Assembly (NCBI RefSeq): GCF_000173775.1
Contig: NZ_ACCD01000004.1
Location: 113,955-177,954 of the forward strand
Direction of reading: 5' to 3'
Origin: Yersinia rohdei ATCC 43380
GTDB lineage: Bacteria > Pseudomonadota > Gammaproteobacteria > Enterobacterales > Enterobacteriaceae
Length of the DNA stretch: 64,000 nucleotides
In this document: positions 53,663 to 64,000 of the stretch, one piece after another
How the letters are laid out: each line of letters opens with the position of its first letter
Position numbering within the stretch: the stretch's first letter is position 1
Notes under the pieces: generated by a model
Told to the model about the DNA's origin: nothing
The model's input: the letters and a program-made list of their open reading frames with translations, nothing else
Databases searched by the model: none
Translations under genes and position numbers: made by a program

Positions 53663-55531
53663 ATGAGCACAGAACATAAACAGTCTTTATCGGCGGTAAC
53701 CCTGGCAGCAATAGGGGTGGTTTACGGTGATATAGGTACCAGCCCACTCTATACCTTGCGAGAGTGCTTTTCTGGTCACTATGGTTTTGATGTCCGCCCA
53801 GATGTGGTATTTGGTTTTTTATCGCTGATTTTCTGGATGTTAATCCTGATTGTCTCGGTGAAATATCTGACCTATGTCATGCGAGCGGATAACGCCGGTG
53901 AAGGGGGGATTTTAACCTTAATGTCTTTGGCGGGGCGCAATACGTCTTCCAAAGCCACCTCAATTTTGGTTATTTTGGGGCTAATTGGCGGCAGTTTCTT
54001 TTATGGTGAGGTGGTTATCACCCCCGCTATATCGGTAATGTCGGCTATTGAAGGGTTGGAAATTGCGGCCCCAGCATTGGATCCCTATATTGTTCCCTGC
54101 TCTATTGCGGTATTAACCCTGCTGTTTATTATTCAAAAACACGGCACAGGTAGCGTCGGCAAATTATTTGCTCCGGTGATGTTGGTGTGGTTCCTGACAT
54201 TAGCGCTGTTGGGCCTGCGCAGTATTATCGACAATCCAGAAGTTCTGGCTGCACTGAATCCTAAATGGGCCATCAGCTTCTTCGCCGAATATAAATCTGT
54301 TTCATTCTTTGCCCTTGGTGCCGTGGTGCTGGCTATTACTGGGGTAGAGGCGCTCTATGCCGATATGGGGCATTTTGGTAAATTTCCTATTCGATTGGCA
54401 TGGTTTACAGTGGTTTTGCCCTCATTAGTGCTGAACTATTTTGGCCAGGGCGCGCTATTACTGAAAAATCCAGAAGCCATCAAAAACCCCTTCTTCCTGT
54501 TAGCGCCTGATTGGGCATTAATTCCGCTATTAATACTGGCGACATTGGCGACAGTTATTGCCTCACAAGCTGTCATCTCGGGGGTATTTTCACTGACCCG
54601 GCAGGCGGTTCGTCTTGGTTATTTACCGCCAATGCGGATTATTCATACGTCAGAAATGGAGTCCGGTCAGATATATATCCCGGTAATTAACTGGACTTTA
54701 TATCTGGCCGTTGTCTTGGTGATTGTCGGCTTTGAACGTTCCAGTAATTTGGCCGCCGCGTATGGGATTGCCGTAACCGGTACTATGGTGATAACCAGTA
54801 TCCTGTTCTGTGTAGTGGCACTGAAAAACTGGCATTGGAATCGCGCTTTTGTTGGCTGCCTGCTGGTGGTGTTGTTAATTATTGATATCCCGATGTTTTC
54901 TGCCAATGCCCTGAAATTGTTCTCCGGCGGTTGGTTGCCGTTGTCTCTTGGCTTAGTGATGTTTATCATCATGACCACCTGGAAGAGCGAGCGCTTCAGT
55001 TTGCTGCGGCGTATGCATGAACACGGTAATTCACTGGAAGCTATGATTGCTTCACTGGAAAAATCCCCACCGGTGCGGGTAACAGGGACTGCGGTGTATA
55101 TGTCGCGGGCGATGAATGTCATTCCTTTTGCCTTGCTGCATAACCTTAAACATAACAAAGTCTTGCATGATCGCGTGGTCTTACTGACATTGCGTACCGA
55201 AGACGCGCCTTATGTTCATAATGTTAAGCGGGTGACTATCGAGCAGCTTTCTCCTACCTTCTGGCGGGTGGTGGCCAGTTATGGTTGGCGAGAAACGCCA
55301 AATGTGGAAGAAATTTTCCATCGCTGCGGTTTGGAAGGTTTGCCCTGCCAGATGATGGAAACTTCGTTCTTTATGTCCCACGAGTCGCTGATTCTAACCA
55401 AGCGCCCGTGGTATCTGTTCCTGCGTGGCAAGCTGTTTATTGCACTTAGTCGTAATGCGCTGCGCGCAGCTGACCAGTTTGAGATCCCGCCTAACCGGGT
55501 GATTGAGTTAGGGACGCAAGTCGAAATCTAA
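53663..55531 (+). CDS. kup: Low-affinity potassium uptake protein Kup
   Basis: Kup (TrkD) is a proton-coupled K+ importer that also takes up caesium. The 622-residue product equals E. coli Kup in length and has about 12 membrane helices up to residue 435 and a cytosolic C-terminal domain. The family signature [20 protein letters not shown] lies near the N-terminus, and GGEGGI-like [13 protein letters not shown] follows the second helix. It is monocistronic, with a 286-base upstream gap shared with ravA and a strong terminator downstream. Confidence 0.97.
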   Translation: MSTEHKQSLSAVTLAAIGVVYGDIGTSPLYTLRECFSGHYGFDVRPDVVFGFLSLIFWMLILIVSVKYLTYVMRADNAGEGGILTLMSLAGRNTSSKATSILVILGLIGGSFFYGEVVITPAISVMSAIEGLEIAAPALDPYIVPCSIAVLTLLFIIQKHGTGSVGKLFAPVMLVWFLTLALLGLRSIIDNPEVLAALNPKWAISFFAEYKSVSFFALGAVVLAITGVEALYADMGHFGKFPIRLAWFTVVLPSLVLNYFGQGALLLKNPEAIKNPFFLLAPDWALIPLLILATLATVIASQAVISGVFSLTRQAVRLGYLPPMRIIHTSEMESGQIYIPVINWTLYLAVVLVIVGFERSSNLAAAYGIAVTGTMVITSILFCVVALKNWHWNRAFVGCLLVVLLIIDIPMFSANALKLFSGGWLPLSLGLVMFIIMTTWKSERFSLLRRMHEHGNSLEAMIASLEKSPPVRVTGTAVYMSRAMNVIPFALLHNLKHNKVLHDRVVLLTLRTEDAPYVHNVKRVTIEQLSPTFWRVVASYGWRETPNVEEIFHRCGLEGLPCQMMETSFFMSHESLILTKRPWYLFLRGKLFIALSRNALRAADQFEIPPNRVIELGTQVEI

Positions 55532-55536
55532 TCTGC

Positions 55537-55566
55537 AAGGCCGTTAAATATAACGGCCTTTTTTTT
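55537..55566 (+). terminator. Terminator after kup
   Basis: A perfect 10-base stem (AAGGCCGTTA with TAACGGCCTT), four-base loop and eight T, 6 bases after the kup stop. Confidence 0.95.
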
Positions 55567-55604
55567 ACCTGTTTGGCACAACTCTTCTTATTTTTCACCT
55601 CTTC

Positions 55605-55620
55605 AGCGAAACGTTTCGAT
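55605..55620. promoter_or_regulatory. RbsR-type operator 1
   Basis: AGCGAAACGTTTCGAT is a near-perfect 16-base palindrome of the LacI/GalR operator type (central CG). It lies 78 bases upstream of a perfect second copy, before rbsD. Confidence 0.8.
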
Positions 55621-55682
55621 GGCGATCACAATTCTATTATTTTGGGTTTGCCTTCTGCTGCCATTTTTCTAAACTCAGTATC

Positions 55683-55698
55683 AGCGAAACGTTTCGCT
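55683..55698. promoter_or_regulatory. RbsR-type operator 2
   Basis: AGCGAAACGTTTCGCT is a perfect 16-base palindrome 13 bases before the rbsD ATG. It matches the RbsR operator known from E. coli. Together with operator 1 it brackets the likely rbs promoter. Confidence 0.9.
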
Positions 55699-55711
55699 GT
55701 TGGAGTAGAAA

Positions 55712-56131
55712 ATGAAAAAAGGTGCATTACTGAATTCTGATATTTCCACTGTTATCTCTCGCCTGGGTCATACCGATCAGATTGTGATAGGTGATGCGGG
55801 GCTGCCGATACCGGCAACCACCACGCGTATCGACTTGGCACTGACACGAGGCGTTCCTGGGTTTCTCCAGGTTCTCGAGGTGGTAACGCAAGAAATGCAG
55901 GTTGAGAGTGCTTATCTTGCTCAGGAAATTATAAAAAATAATCCGCAACTCCATGAAACGTTACTCGCCCAACTAACACAACTTGAGCAACACCAGGGAA
56001 ACCAAATTGCTTTGCACTACATCAGCCATGAGGCTTTTAAAGAGCAAACAAAACAAAGCCGGGCAGTGATTCGTAGCGGGGAATGTTCCCCCTTTGCTAA
56101 CATCATTCTCTGTTCCGGCGTAACTTTCTGA
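55712..56131 (+). CDS. rbsD: D-ribose pyranase RbsD
   Basis: RbsD speeds interconversion of pyranose and furanose forms of ribose so that RbsK can use it. The 139-residue product has the catalytic His20 in [19 protein letters not shown] and the conserved C-terminal [28 protein letters not shown] precedes the ATG. It is the first gene of the ribose operon and 7 bases before rbsA. Confidence 0.97.
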   Translation: MKKGALLNSDISTVISRLGHTDQIVIGDAGLPIPATTTRIDLALTRGVPGFLQVLEVVTQEMQVESAYLAQEIIKNNPQLHETLLAQLTQLEQHQGNQIALHYISHEAFKEQTKQSRAVIRSGECSPFANIILCSGVTF

Positions 56132-56138
56132 GGCATTT

Positions 56139-57686
56139 ATGCAACCTTTGCTGCAACTGAAAGGGATTGATAAAGCCTTTCCCGGCGTCAAAGCACTCTC
56201 CGGTGCGGCGCTGAGTGTCTATCCTGGCAGGGTGATGGCACTGGTAGGCGAAAATGGGGCCGGAAAATCGACCATGATGAAAGTGCTGACGGGCATCTAT
56301 GCTAAAGATGCCGGCAGTCAGCATTTCTTGGGTAAAGAAGTAGTGTTTAATGGCCCTAAAGACTCGCAAGAAGCGGGAATTGGCATTATTCATCAGGAAC
56401 TTAACCTAATTCCGCAGTTAACCATCGCAGAAAACATCTTTCTAGGTCGTGAGTTTGTTAATCGTTTTGGCGGCATCGACTGGAAAAAAATGTATGCCGA
56501 AGCCGATTTACTGTTAGCTCGTCTGAATATTAGCTACAGCAGCCATCGGCTGGTGGGCGAGCTTTCTATTGGTGATCAGCAAATGGTGGAAATCGCCAAA
56601 GTGCTGAGCTTTGAATCCAAAGTTATCATAATGGATGAGCCGACAGATGCGCTGACTGATACTGAAACAGCCTCTTTATTTAGTGTTATTAAAGAGTTGA
56701 AAGCGCAAGGCCGCGGTATTGTTTATATCTCCCATCGGCTAAAAGAAATCTTTGAAATTTGCGATGACGTCACGGTATTCCGTGATGGGCAGTTTATTGC
56801 AGAAAAACCGGTAAGCAGCCTGACTGAAAACTCACTGATTGAGATGATGGTTGGCCGTAAGCTGGAAGAACAATATCCGCGACTGAATTTACCTCGTGGT
56901 GAAAAACGTTTAGAAGTCAAACAGCTGTGTGGCCCCGGTGTGAAAAACGTCAGTTTCACCCTCCATAAAGGCGAGATCCTGGGGGTTGCGGGCTTGATGG
57001 GCGCGGGGCGTACTGAGCTGATGAAAATCATCTATGGCGCTCTGCCGCGTAAATCCGGTTTTGTCATGCTGGATGGGCGCGAAGTGGTGACTCACACCCC
57101 ACAAGATGGTTTGGCAAATGGCATTGTTTATATTTCCGAAGATCGTAAACGCGATGGCTTAGTGCTCGGGATGTCAGTTAAAGAGAATATGTCTTTGACT
57201 GCATTGCGTTATTTCAGTCGGAGCGGCGGTTCACTCAAGCATGCTGATGAGAAACTGGCCGTGGCGGATTTCATTCGTCTGTTTAATATCAAAACGCCTT
57301 CTATGGAACAACCTATAGGTTTGTTATCCGGCGGGAATCAACAAAAAGTGGCTATCGCTCGCGGTTTAATGACCCGGCCCAAAGTGTTAATTCTTGATGA
57401 GCCGACTCGCGGTGTGGACGTCGGGGCCAAAAAAGAAATCTACCAGTTAATTAACCAATTCAAGCAAGAAGGGCTGAGCATCATTTTGGTTTCCTCAGAA
57501 ATGCCGGAAGTGTTGGGCATGAGTGACCGGATTATCGTGATGCATGAAGGCCAGCTAAGCGGTGAGTTCTCTATTGAACAAGCTACCCAAGAAGTATTGA
57601 TGGCAGCCGCCGTCGGTAAGAGTGACTTATTTATCAATAATAGCTCGGTAAGTAATGGTGCGCAGAGCAGGAGTAATCAGATATGA
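56139..57686 (+). CDS. rbsA: Ribose ABC transporter ATPase RbsA
   Basis: RbsA is the double-cassette ATPase of the ribose importer. The 515-residue product has two nucleotide-binding halves: [12 protein letters not shown] with [12 protein letters not shown] in the first, and the degenerate [12 protein letters not shown] with [17 protein letters not shown] and [14 protein letters not shown] in the second. It is about 14 residues longer than E. coli RbsA, due to an extended C-terminal tail ([18 protein letters not shown]). Its end overlaps rbsC by 4 bases. Confidence 0.97.
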   Translation: MQPLLQLKGIDKAFPGVKALSGAALSVYPGRVMALVGENGAGKSTMMKVLTGIYAKDAGSQHFLGKEVVFNGPKDSQEAGIGIIHQELNLIPQLTIAENIFLGREFVNRFGGIDWKKMYAEADLLLARLNISYSSHRLVGELSIGDQQMVEIAKVLSFESKVIIMDEPTDALTDTETASLFSVIKELKAQGRGIVYISHRLKEIFEICDDVTVFRDGQFIAEKPVSSLTENSLIEMMVGRKLEEQYPRLNLPRGEKRLEVKQLCGPGVKNVSFTLHKGEILGVAGLMGAGRTELMKIIYGALPRKSGFVMLDGREVVTHTPQDGLANGIVYISEDRKRDGLVLGMSVKENMSLTALRYFSRSGGSLKHADEKLAVADFIRLFNIKTPSMEQPIGLLSGGNQQKVAIARGLMTRPKVLILDEPTRGVDVGAKKEIYQLINQFKQEGLSIILVSSEMPEVLGMSDRIIVMHEGQLSGEFSIEQATQEVLMAAAVGKSDLFINNSSVSNGAQSRSNQI

Positions 57687-58648
57687 GTTCCCAAGCTATC
57701 CAGACAAAACGCTGGTTCAGTAAAGAATGGTTATTAGAACAAAAATCACTGATTGCGCTGCTGGTGCTGATTGCTGTGGTTTCGTCACTAAGCCCAAACT
57801 TTTTCACCCTTAATAACCTGTTTAACATTCTTCAACAGACCTCGGTCAACGCCATCATGGCTGTCGGCATGACTCTGGTTATCCTGACCTCGGGTATTGA
57901 TTTGTCGGTTGGGTCATTATTGGCACTGACCGGCGCGGTTGCGGCCTCGATTGTCGGCCTGGAAGTCAACGCACTGGTGGCTGTTGGTGCGGCATTGGCA
58001 TTGGGGGCGTTTGTCGGCGGCATTACCGGGGTCATTGTCGCGAAAGGTAAAGTGCAGGCCTTTATTGCCACACTGGTCATGATGCTGTTATTGCGCGGTG
58101 TCACCATGGTGTACACCAATGGTAGCCCGGTAAATACCGGTTTTACTGAAGTGGCAGACACCTTTGGCTGGTTTGGTATTGGCCGCCCATTGGGTGTCCC
58201 GACCCCTATCTGGTTGATGGCTATTGTCTTTATTGCTGCCTGGTACATGTTGCACCACACACGTCTGGGCCGTTATATCTATGCGCTGGGTGGGAATGAG
58301 TCCGCAACTCGACTCTCTGGTATCAGCGTCGATAGAGTTAAAATTATTGTTTATTCGCTTTGTGGATTGTTAGCGGCACTGGCTGGGATTATTGAAGTTG
58401 CCCGTTTGTCGTCAGCACAACCTACTGCCGGTACTGGCTATGAACTGGATGCTATCGCTGCGGTAGTGCTGGGGGGAACCAGTCTTGCTGGAGGTAAAGG
58501 GCGGATTGTCGGCACCTTGATTGGTGCATTAATTCTCGGTTTTCTAAATAACGGTTTGAATTTATTGGGTGTTTCCTCTTACTACCAAATGATCGTCAAA
58601 GCAGTGGTTATCCTGCTAGCGGTGCTGGTAGACAATAAAAAGCAGTAG
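57683..58648 (+). CDS. rbsC: Ribose ABC transporter permease RbsC
   Basis: RbsC is the membrane subunit of the ribose importer. The 321-residue product has about ten hydrophobic segments and the family signature [22 protein letters not shown]. The region [32 protein letters not shown] is diagnostic of the sugar BPD-transport permease 2 family. The ATG overlaps the rbsA stop (ATGA). Confidence 0.97.
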   Translation: MSSQAIQTKRWFSKEWLLEQKSLIALLVLIAVVSSLSPNFFTLNNLFNILQQTSVNAIMAVGMTLVILTSGIDLSVGSLLALTGAVAASIVGLEVNALVAVGAALALGAFVGGITGVIVAKGKVQAFIATLVMMLLLRGVTMVYTNGSPVNTGFTEVADTFGWFGIGRPLGVPTPIWLMAIVFIAAWYMLHHTRLGRYIYALGGNESATRLSGISVDRVKIIVYSLCGLLAALAGIIEVARLSSAQPTAGTGYELDAIAAVVLGGTSLAGGKGRIVGTLIGALILGFLNNGLNLLGVSSYYQMIVKAVVILLAVLVDNKKQ

Positions 58649-58714
58649 GTTATTTGTCAGCGACAATAACACCTACAAAATTAACGATGCTATCTCCCTA
58701 CAGGAATTGCGACC

Positions 58715-59602
58715 ATGAAAATGAAGAAACTGGCTACATTGATCTCTGTTGTTGCATTGAGCGCGACAGTAAGTGCTAACGCATTGGCGAAAGACACTAT
58801 TGCGCTGGTAGTTTCCACTCTGAATAACCCGTTCTTTGTTTCAATGAAAGACGGCGCGCAAAAAGAAGCGGATAAACTGGGCTACAACTTGGTGATCTTA
58901 GATTCGCAAAACAACCCAGCCAAAGAACTGGCTAACGTGCAGGATTTAACGGTACGTGGTACTAAATTGCTGCTGATTAACCCAACTGACTCTGATGCAG
59001 TGGGCAACGCGGTTAAAATGGCCAATCAGGCAAATATTCCCGTCATTACTCTCGACCGTTTGGCTAACGCCGGCACCGTGGTAAGCCACGTGGCATCTGA
59101 TAACCGTTTCGGCGGTAAAATGGCCGGTGATTTCATTGCGAAGAAAGTCGGTACTGATGCCAAAGTGATTCAGTTAGAAGGGATTGCCGGTGCCTCTGCT
59201 GCTCGTGAACGTGGTGAAGGCTTTAAGCAGTCAATGGATAAAAACAAATTCCAGTTGCTGGCAAGCCAACCTGCTGACTTTGACCGCACTAAAGGTTTAA
59301 ACGTCATGCAGAACCTGCTGACCGCACATCCTGATGTCCAGGCGGTATTTGCTCAGAATGACGAAATGGCTCTGGGTGCACTGCGCGCCTTGCAGACTGC
59401 GGGCAAAACTGATGTGTTAGTGGTAGGTTTTGATGGCACAGACGACGGTATCAAAGCGGTTGAAGGCGGCAAAATGGGCGCAACTATCGCTCAACGCCCT
59501 GACCAAATTGGTGTTATTGGTGTACAAACCGCAGATAAAGTATTGAAAGGCGAAAAAGTACAGGCGGTTATCCCCGTCGATCTGAAGTTAGTGACTAAGT
59601 AA
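58715..59602 (+). CDS. rbsB: D-ribose-binding periplasmic protein RbsB
   Basis: RbsB delivers ribose to RbsAC and to the Trg chemoreceptor. The 295-residue product has a signal peptide ([20 protein letters not shown], cleavage before KDTIALVV). Ligand-pocket segments are [32 protein letters not shown] and [12 protein letters not shown], with VGFDGTDDG. Length is typical. ACAGGAATTGCGACC precedes the ATG. An ERIC element separates it from rbsK. Confidence 0.97.
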   Translation: MKMKKLATLISVVALSATVSANALAKDTIALVVSTLNNPFFVSMKDGAQKEADKLGYNLVILDSQNNPAKELANVQDLTVRGTKLLLINPTDSDAVGNAVKMANQANIPVITLDRLANAGTVVSHVASDNRFGGKMAGDFIAKKVGTDAKVIQLEGIAGASAARERGEGFKQSMDKNKFQLLASQPADFDRTKGLNVMQNLLTAHPDVQAVFAQNDEMALGALRALQTAGKTDVLVVGFDGTDDGIKAVEGGKMGATIAQRPDQIGVIGVQTADKVLKGEKVQAVIPVDLKLVTK

Positions 59603-59633
59603 TAACGTCATTCGTTAAATCAAGGTTATTCAA

Positions 59634-59755
59634 TAAACCCAAGGTAATTGGCGTTGCAGGTGGGCCGCTAGTGAACTTATCCCGATGAACTTGCACAAGT
59701 GAGTGATGCGGGTTAATGAGAATAGCGAACCCCCTGCCACTTCAAGTACAAAGGA
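59634..59755. repeat. ERIC element between rbsB and rbsK
   Basis: The roughly 122-base element has the ERIC layout: left end ACCCAAGGTAATTGGCGTTG, an inner GTGAACTTATCCCGATGAAC and AAGTGAGTGATGCGGGTTAA block matching the ERIC core, and right end CCTGCCACTTCAAGTACAAA that is the inverted repeat of the left end. The whole can fold into a long hairpin in the rbs transcript. Its right end overlaps the AAGGA ribosome site of rbsK. Confidence 0.8.
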
Positions 59756-59764
59756 ATAAAGACG

Positions 59765-60691
59765 ATGGAAACAGGTAAATTAGTGGTCTTGGGCAGTATC
59801 AATGCCGACCATATTCTGAATATTGAACAGTTTCCTCGCCCAGGCGAAACGGTGATCGGGAAGCAGTATAAAGTTGCTTTCGGTGGCAAGGGCGCTAATC
59901 AGGCGGTTGCTGCTGGCCGTAGTGGGGCGAAAATCGCGTTTATTGCTTGTGTGGGTGAAGATGATATTGGTGACCGGGTGCGCCGGCAGTTAGCCTGCGA
60001 TAATATCGACACCGCGCCAATAGAAGCTATAGCCGGCACTACGACCGGAGTGGCACTGATTTTTGTTAATGCTGAAGGCGAGAATGTGATTGGTATTGAT
60101 GCGGGGGCTAACTCGGCAGTCACACCGGCATATCTTGGCCGCTATCAACAGCAAGTTATCGATGCAGATGCATTATTGATGCAACTGGAATCACCATTAG
60201 AGACAGTTATCGCCGCCGCTAAACTGGCAAAACAGCATCAAACTCAGGTTATCCTTAACCCTGCACCGGCCCGTGAACTGCCCGATGAGCTGTTAATGCT
60301 GGTGGATATGATAACCCCGAATGAAACAGAAGCTGAGCGCTTAACCGGTATTCATATTGAGCAGGATGATGACGCAGTTAAAGCCGCGCAAATTCTGCAT
60401 GATAAAGGTATTGCGACAGTCATTATTACCTTAGGCAGCCGTGGTGTTTGGCTTAGTGAGCGGGGCCAAGGTAAGTTGGTGGCAGGATTCAAAGTTAATG
60501 CAGTGGATACCATAGCTGCCGGTGATACATTCAATGGCGCATTACTAACCGCGTTGTTAGAAGGGCAGCCGATGGATGTCGCCGTCCGTTTTGCTCATGC
60601 AGCTGCCGCTATCGCGGTGACTCGCACTGGTGCACAACCGTCCATTCCTTGGCGGGCCGAGATCGACAGTTTCTTACAAGACCGGGTATAA
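59765..60691 (+). CDS. rbsK: Ribokinase RbsK
   Basis: Ribokinase phosphorylates ribose to ribose-5-phosphate. The 308-residue product has the PfkB signatures [15 protein letters not shown] and [14 protein letters not shown] with the catalytic Asp in TIAAGD. The substrate-binding [11 protein letters not shown] and [13 protein letters not shown] are conserved. The ribosome site AAGGA (59750-59755 region) lies at the end of the ERIC element. The stop is 2 bases before the rbsR start. Confidence 0.97.
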   Translation: METGKLVVLGSINADHILNIEQFPRPGETVIGKQYKVAFGGKGANQAVAAGRSGAKIAFIACVGEDDIGDRVRRQLACDNIDTAPIEAIAGTTTGVALIFVNAEGENVIGIDAGANSAVTPAYLGRYQQQVIDADALLMQLESPLETVIAAAKLAKQHQTQVILNPAPARELPDELLMLVDMITPNETEAERLTGIHIEQDDDAVKAAQILHDKGIATVIITLGSRGVWLSERGQGKLVAGFKVNAVDTIAAGDTFNGALLTALLEGQPMDVAVRFAHAAAAIAVTRTGAQPSIPWRAEIDSFLQDRV

Positions 60692-60693
60692 CT

Positions 60694-61695
60694 TTGGCCA
60701 CCATGAAAGATGTCGCCCGTTTAGCGGGCGTATCAACATCTACCGTCTCACATGTGATTAATAAAAACCGTTTTGTTAGCGAACCTATCCGCGACAAAGT
60801 GCAAGCTGTAATCAAGCAACTCAATTATGCCCCTTCTGCGCTGGCGCGGAGTTTAAAACTCAATCAAACCCGGACTATCGGCATGCTGGTCACCGCCAGC
60901 AGTAACCCATTCTATGCCGAGGTCGTTCGTGGTGTGGAGCGCAGTTGTTATGAGCGCGGTTACAGTTTGATTTTGTGTAATACCGAGGGCGACATCGACC
61001 GCATGAGCCGCAGCATTGAAACCTTGATGCAAAAACGGGTCGATGGTTTATTACTGATGTGCACCGAAAGCCACCGCCCATCACAAGATATTTTGCGTTG
61101 TTATCCTTCAGTGCCGATCATTATGATGGACTGGGCGCCCTTCGAGGGGGTCAATGATGTTATTCAGGATAACTCATTATTTGGCGGTGAAATGGCAACT
61201 TCATTTTTGATTGCCAGAGGTTATACCCGAATCGCCTGTATTGCTGGCCCGCAAGATAAAACACCGGCCAAAGAACGTTTGGAAGGATTCCGCCAGGCAA
61301 TGGATCGGGCCGGTTTACCGGTACTTCCGGGGTTTGAAGTTGCCAGTGACTTTGAATTTAGCGGCGGCTTAGTTGCTATGAAACAGTTGCTTGCGTTGCC
61401 GGAACCGCCAGAAGCCGTCTTTACCAGTAACGATGCTATGGCTGTTGGGGTTTATCAGGCTTTGCATCAGGCTGGGTTATCAATCCCACAAGATATGGCG
61501 GTCATAGGTTACGATGATATTGAAATCGCACAATATATGACGCCACCTCTGACAACTATCCATCAGCCAAAAGATGAGCTTGGTGAACTTGCCATTGATA
61601 CACTTATTCATCGGCTAAATAACCCGGAAGCGGCACCCCAAGTGCTGATCCTCACTCCCGAGTTGATAGAACGTGGGTCAGTTGCCCGCCGTTAA
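60694..61695 (+). CDS. rbsR: Ribose operon repressor RbsR
   Basis: RbsR is the LacI/GalR-type repressor of the rbs genes, released by ribose. The 333-residue product starts at TTG 60694 as [21 protein letters not shown], like E. coli; the ATG at 60703 is the other option. The helix-turn-helix [18 protein letters not shown] is followed by the hinge [10 protein letters not shown] and the sugar-binding core ([55 protein letters not shown]). It is the last gene of the operon; its stop is shared with convergent hsrA. Confidence 0.95.
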   Translation: MATMKDVARLAGVSTSTVSHVINKNRFVSEPIRDKVQAVIKQLNYAPSALARSLKLNQTRTIGMLVTASSNPFYAEVVRGVERSCYERGYSLILCNTEGDIDRMSRSIETLMQKRVDGLLLMCTESHRPSQDILRCYPSVPIIMMDWAPFEGVNDVIQDNSLFGGEMATSFLIARGYTRIACIAGPQDKTPAKERLEGFRQAMDRAGLPVLPGFEVASDFEFSGGLVAMKQLLALPEPPEAVFTSNDAMAVGVYQALHQAGLSIPQDMAVIGYDDIEIAQYMTPPLTTIHQPKDELGELAIDTLIHRLNNPEAAPQVLILTPELIERGSVARR

Positions 61696-63116
61696 GCCTC
61701 ACTCTCTGCGGGCTGCGTGATTTTTTTTACATTGCGGCCCCGAATTAGATTATCGCCATCTGTGGGTTTGAGTAATAAGAAGACCGCAGAGGAGAACACG
61801 GTCACCACCCCCATGGTAATAAAGGTGTAATGGAAGTGATCGACATTATCACCAAAGGATAACCCATCATAAAACCGCAAAACTGCCGCACTGATAGCAA
61901 TGCCAAAGCTAATGGCCAACTGCTGAGTTACCGCCAAAACACTGTTACCCGAACTGGCATTGCCATCAGTTAAGTCCGCCAGCGTAATGGTGTTCATCGA
62001 GGTAAACTGTGTCGACATTGCCATACCTAAGACAAAAAGTGGCAATATCATCAGCCAAGGCGACATCCCCGGTGACTGCAATGCAAACAAGGCAATCAGC
62101 ACACCAATAATAACCGTCACCCCCACTAACACTTTTCGGTAGCCCAACGAACGTAATAGCTGAGTCACTCCGGATTTTGCCATCATCGAACCAATAGCTG
62201 TTGGTGCCATCATGCAACCGGCAATTATGGCTGAATAACCAAACCCGACCTGCAACATCAAAGGTATCAGGAAAGGCACGCAACCCGTGCCCAGACGTGA
62301 AGCAACATTACCGGCAATCCCGACCGAGAAGGTTCGAGTCTTAAATAGCGGTAAACCAATCAATGGGTTTGGGTGGCCTTTTGCATGCAATATATAGAAG
62401 ATCAGCATTGATAATCCCCCGGCCAAACAAATGATAGGCAGATAATCTGCAATATCGGGCCGCCCCATAATTTCCAGACTCACGGATATCAGCACTAAAC
62501 TGCTACCAAATAGCAGGAAACCGAGAATATCAAATGTGCGCTTAGGCATGGTGAAGTCCGGCATATATTTGCGGGCGAAAAAGATACCCAACAAGCCGAT
62601 AGGAATATTAAGGATAAAAATCCAGTGCCATGTAGCATAGGTCACCAGTAGGCCACCAAGCAGCGGCCCGATGACTGGCCCAATTAATCCTGGAATAGTG
62701 ACAAAATTTAAGACGGGTAATAATTCACTGCGTGGATAAGCGCGGATAAGTGCCAGCCTGGCCACCGGCATCATCATCGCGCCTCCAACACCTTGAATCA
62801 CCCGGGAGGCGACTAAAAAATGCAGTGAATATGAAAGAGCGCACAGAAATGACCCTAGCGTAAATAATGACACCGCCAACATGAAAACCCGCCGGGTGCC
62901 AAAGCGATCTGCCAACCAACCACTGACGGGAATCAACATGGCCACCGTGAGGGTATAACTGATAATGGCAGATTGCATGGTCAGCGGTGAACGGTGAAGG
63001 CTTTCAGCTATTGATGGGAGTGCCGTATTCAGTATGGTGGCATCCAAAGCCTGCATAAAGAAAGCCATGGCGGCTATCCAAGGGAGGCCCGCCATGCTGC
63101 GTGCAGTTTTTTTCAT
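61692..63116 (-). CDS. hsrA: MFS drug-efflux-type transporter HsrA (DHA2 family)
   Basis: HsrA (YieO) is a 14-helix DHA2-type major facilitator; the E. coli gene is known as a high-copy suppressor affecting RspA, with unknown natural substrate. The 474-residue product has motif [17 protein letters not shown] near the N-terminus, the loop [13 protein letters not shown] and the helix-5 motif [20 protein letters not shown]. The position after rbsR and before yieP is as in E. coli. Its stop overlaps that of rbsR in TTAA. Confidence 0.92.
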   Translation of the reverse strand: MKKTARSMAGLPWIAAMAFFMQALDATILNTALPSIAESLHRSPLTMQSAIISYTLTVAMLIPVSGWLADRFGTRRVFMLAVSLFTLGSFLCALSYSLHFLVASRVIQGVGGAMMMPVARLALIRAYPRSELLPVLNFVTIPGLIGPVIGPLLGGLLVTYATWHWIFILNIPIGLLGIFFARKYMPDFTMPKRTFDILGFLLFGSSLVLISVSLEIMGRPDIADYLPIICLAGGLSMLIFYILHAKGHPNPLIGLPLFKTRTFSVGIAGNVASRLGTGCVPFLIPLMLQVGFGYSAIIAGCMMAPTAIGSMMAKSGVTQLLRSLGYRKVLVGVTVIIGVLIALFALQSPGMSPWLMILPLFVLGMAMSTQFTSMNTITLADLTDGNASSGNSVLAVTQQLAISFGIAISAAVLRFYDGLSFGDNVDHFHYTFITMGVVTVFSSAVFLLLKPTDGDNLIRGRNVKKITQPAESEA

Positions 63117-63186
63117 TGTCCGTCCTGGTTATCTTTGGGGAAAAACCTTCTCTTCTATATATATAGATATAAATAACATCAAGCCG

Positions 63187-63876
63187 CTACTCATTATCGG
63201 TTAATAACACCTGACAGGCTAATAAAGCACCTTGACTGTCCCGAGCCAAAATCGTGTCGACAATATCTTGATGGTATTGCAGCTTAATCACCTCATCACC
63301 TGTAATCGCGCGAAAGTAACTGTGATAAACCGAACTGAACAAATTAGCAAAAGATGTCAGGAATGGATTGCCACTGGCTTCATAAATCAATTGATGAAAC
63401 TGGGAATCAACTTGAATCCATTGTTCACGATTAAATTGCGTATGTAATGCGCGCATCTTATCCATTAAAGAGGCTAACAGTGCTCGCTGCTGCTCATTAG
63501 CATTGATAGCGGCCAGTGAACAGGCTTGAGGTTCGAGTGAGCGCCTTAAGATTAGGAAGTGCTGCATTACTTGATCGAAATTCTCCCTGTTCAACCACCA
63601 GGTCAATAATTCTTTATCAAGGTAATTCCAATTGGCTTGCGGCATAACCCGGGTACCAATCCGTGGGCGTGGTAATAACATCCCTTTTGCGGCAAGCATT
63701 TTTACCGCTTCGCGCACAGCAGTACGGCTGACACCAAATTGATCTCCCAACTCTATCTCACCAGGTAAGATGCTGCCGACCTCATATTCCCCAGCGAGAA
63801 TGCGCTGACCAATCTTTTCAGCTAATAGGTATGAAAGATTGCGCTGGGCAGCTTGTTGTTGGGTATTTAGTTGCAT
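63187..63876 (-). CDS. yieP: GntR/FadR-family regulator YieP
   Basis: YieP is a FadR-subfamily transcription factor. The 229-residue product has the winged helix EYEVGSILPGEIELGDQFGVSRTAVREAVKMLAAKGM and the all-helical FCD ligand domain with the metal-site pattern (VDSQFHQLIYEASGNPFL, YHQDIVDTILARD). It lies 70 bases upstream of hsrA on the same strand and may control it. In E. coli an rRNA operon follows; the window ends before that. Confidence 0.92.
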   Translation of the reverse strand: MQLNTQQQAAQRNLSYLLAEKIGQRILAGEYEVGSILPGEIELGDQFGVSRTAVREAVKMLAAKGMLLPRPRIGTRVMPQANWNYLDKELLTWWLNRENFDQVMQHFLILRRSLEPQACSLAAINANEQQRALLASLMDKMRALHTQFNREQWIQVDSQFHQLIYEASGNPFLTSFANLFSSVYHSYFRAITGDEVIKLQYHQDIVDTILARDSQGALLACQVLLTDNE

Positions 63877-64000
63877 GGTGTTTTATCCTATCTATCTTCT
63901 TATACTTCTATTTTACTCTACTGTTTAGCTCCGGTACTGAATGTTTAGCTTAATATTTGTTTAAATACTGTTCTTTTACCCCGTTTTTGCTGAAAAAAAG
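63877..64000. other. Right window edge upstream of yieP
   Basis: The final 124 bases are AT-rich sequence upstream of yieP. No gene starts here. In E. coli the rrnC operon would follow, but none of it is visible. Confidence 0.6.

Overview
The window reads as a chromosomal segment of an enterobacterium of the genus Yersinia. The housekeeping proteins look like close relatives of their E. coli counterparts. The gene order follows the E. coli dnaA-oriC-rbs neighbourhood. Two intergenic repeats resemble ERIC, an element common in Yersinia. The species cannot be fixed from the sequence alone. Nearly every base is assigned to a recognisable gene, and the accessory genes sit in a few islands. No rRNA, tRNA, insertion sequence, prophage or CRISPR array was seen.

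Left part (1-17.9 kb): a truncated dnaA faces away from rpmH-rnpA-yidD-yidC, followed by mnmE and fabV. Next comes a NlpA/MetQ-type ABC importer (binding protein, ATPase with NIL domain, permease) that shares a bidirectional terminator with a chemotaxis receptor. The E. coli neighbours chrR, adeP and yieH follow. Between chrR and adeP lies a three-gene block: a membrane histidine kinase, a FixJ/NarL-type regulator and a secreted GlcG/HbpS-like protein.

Accessory middle part (18-26.9 kb): a polar amino-acid ABC importer has no ATPase gene and one permease gene is broken by a frameshift. A membrane-anchored bactofilin comes next. Then an AT-rich three-gene operon encodes a secreted two-domain GH3/NagZ-like glucosaminidase, an outer-membrane beta-barrel and a secreted NamZ/GH171-like exo-muramidase. 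It is preceded by a CRP-like palindrome and followed by a terminator. I read it as a candidate peptidoglycan-glycan scavenging system and the most interesting locus here.

Central part (26.9-47.8 kb): pstSCAB-phoU with tandem Pho boxes, a small secreted coiled-coil protein, a decayed MarR-like gene, glmU-glmS, the complete atpIBEFHAGDC operon, rsmG, mnmG, then oriC (AT-rich 13-mers and several DnaA boxes) and mioC.

Right part (47.8-64 kb): the divergent pair asnC/asnA, a DUF1345 membrane protein, the ravA-viaA MoxR/VWA operon, kup, the ribose operon rbsDACBK-rbsR with two RbsR-type operators and an ERIC element between rbsB and rbsK, then hsrA and yieP on the opposite strand.
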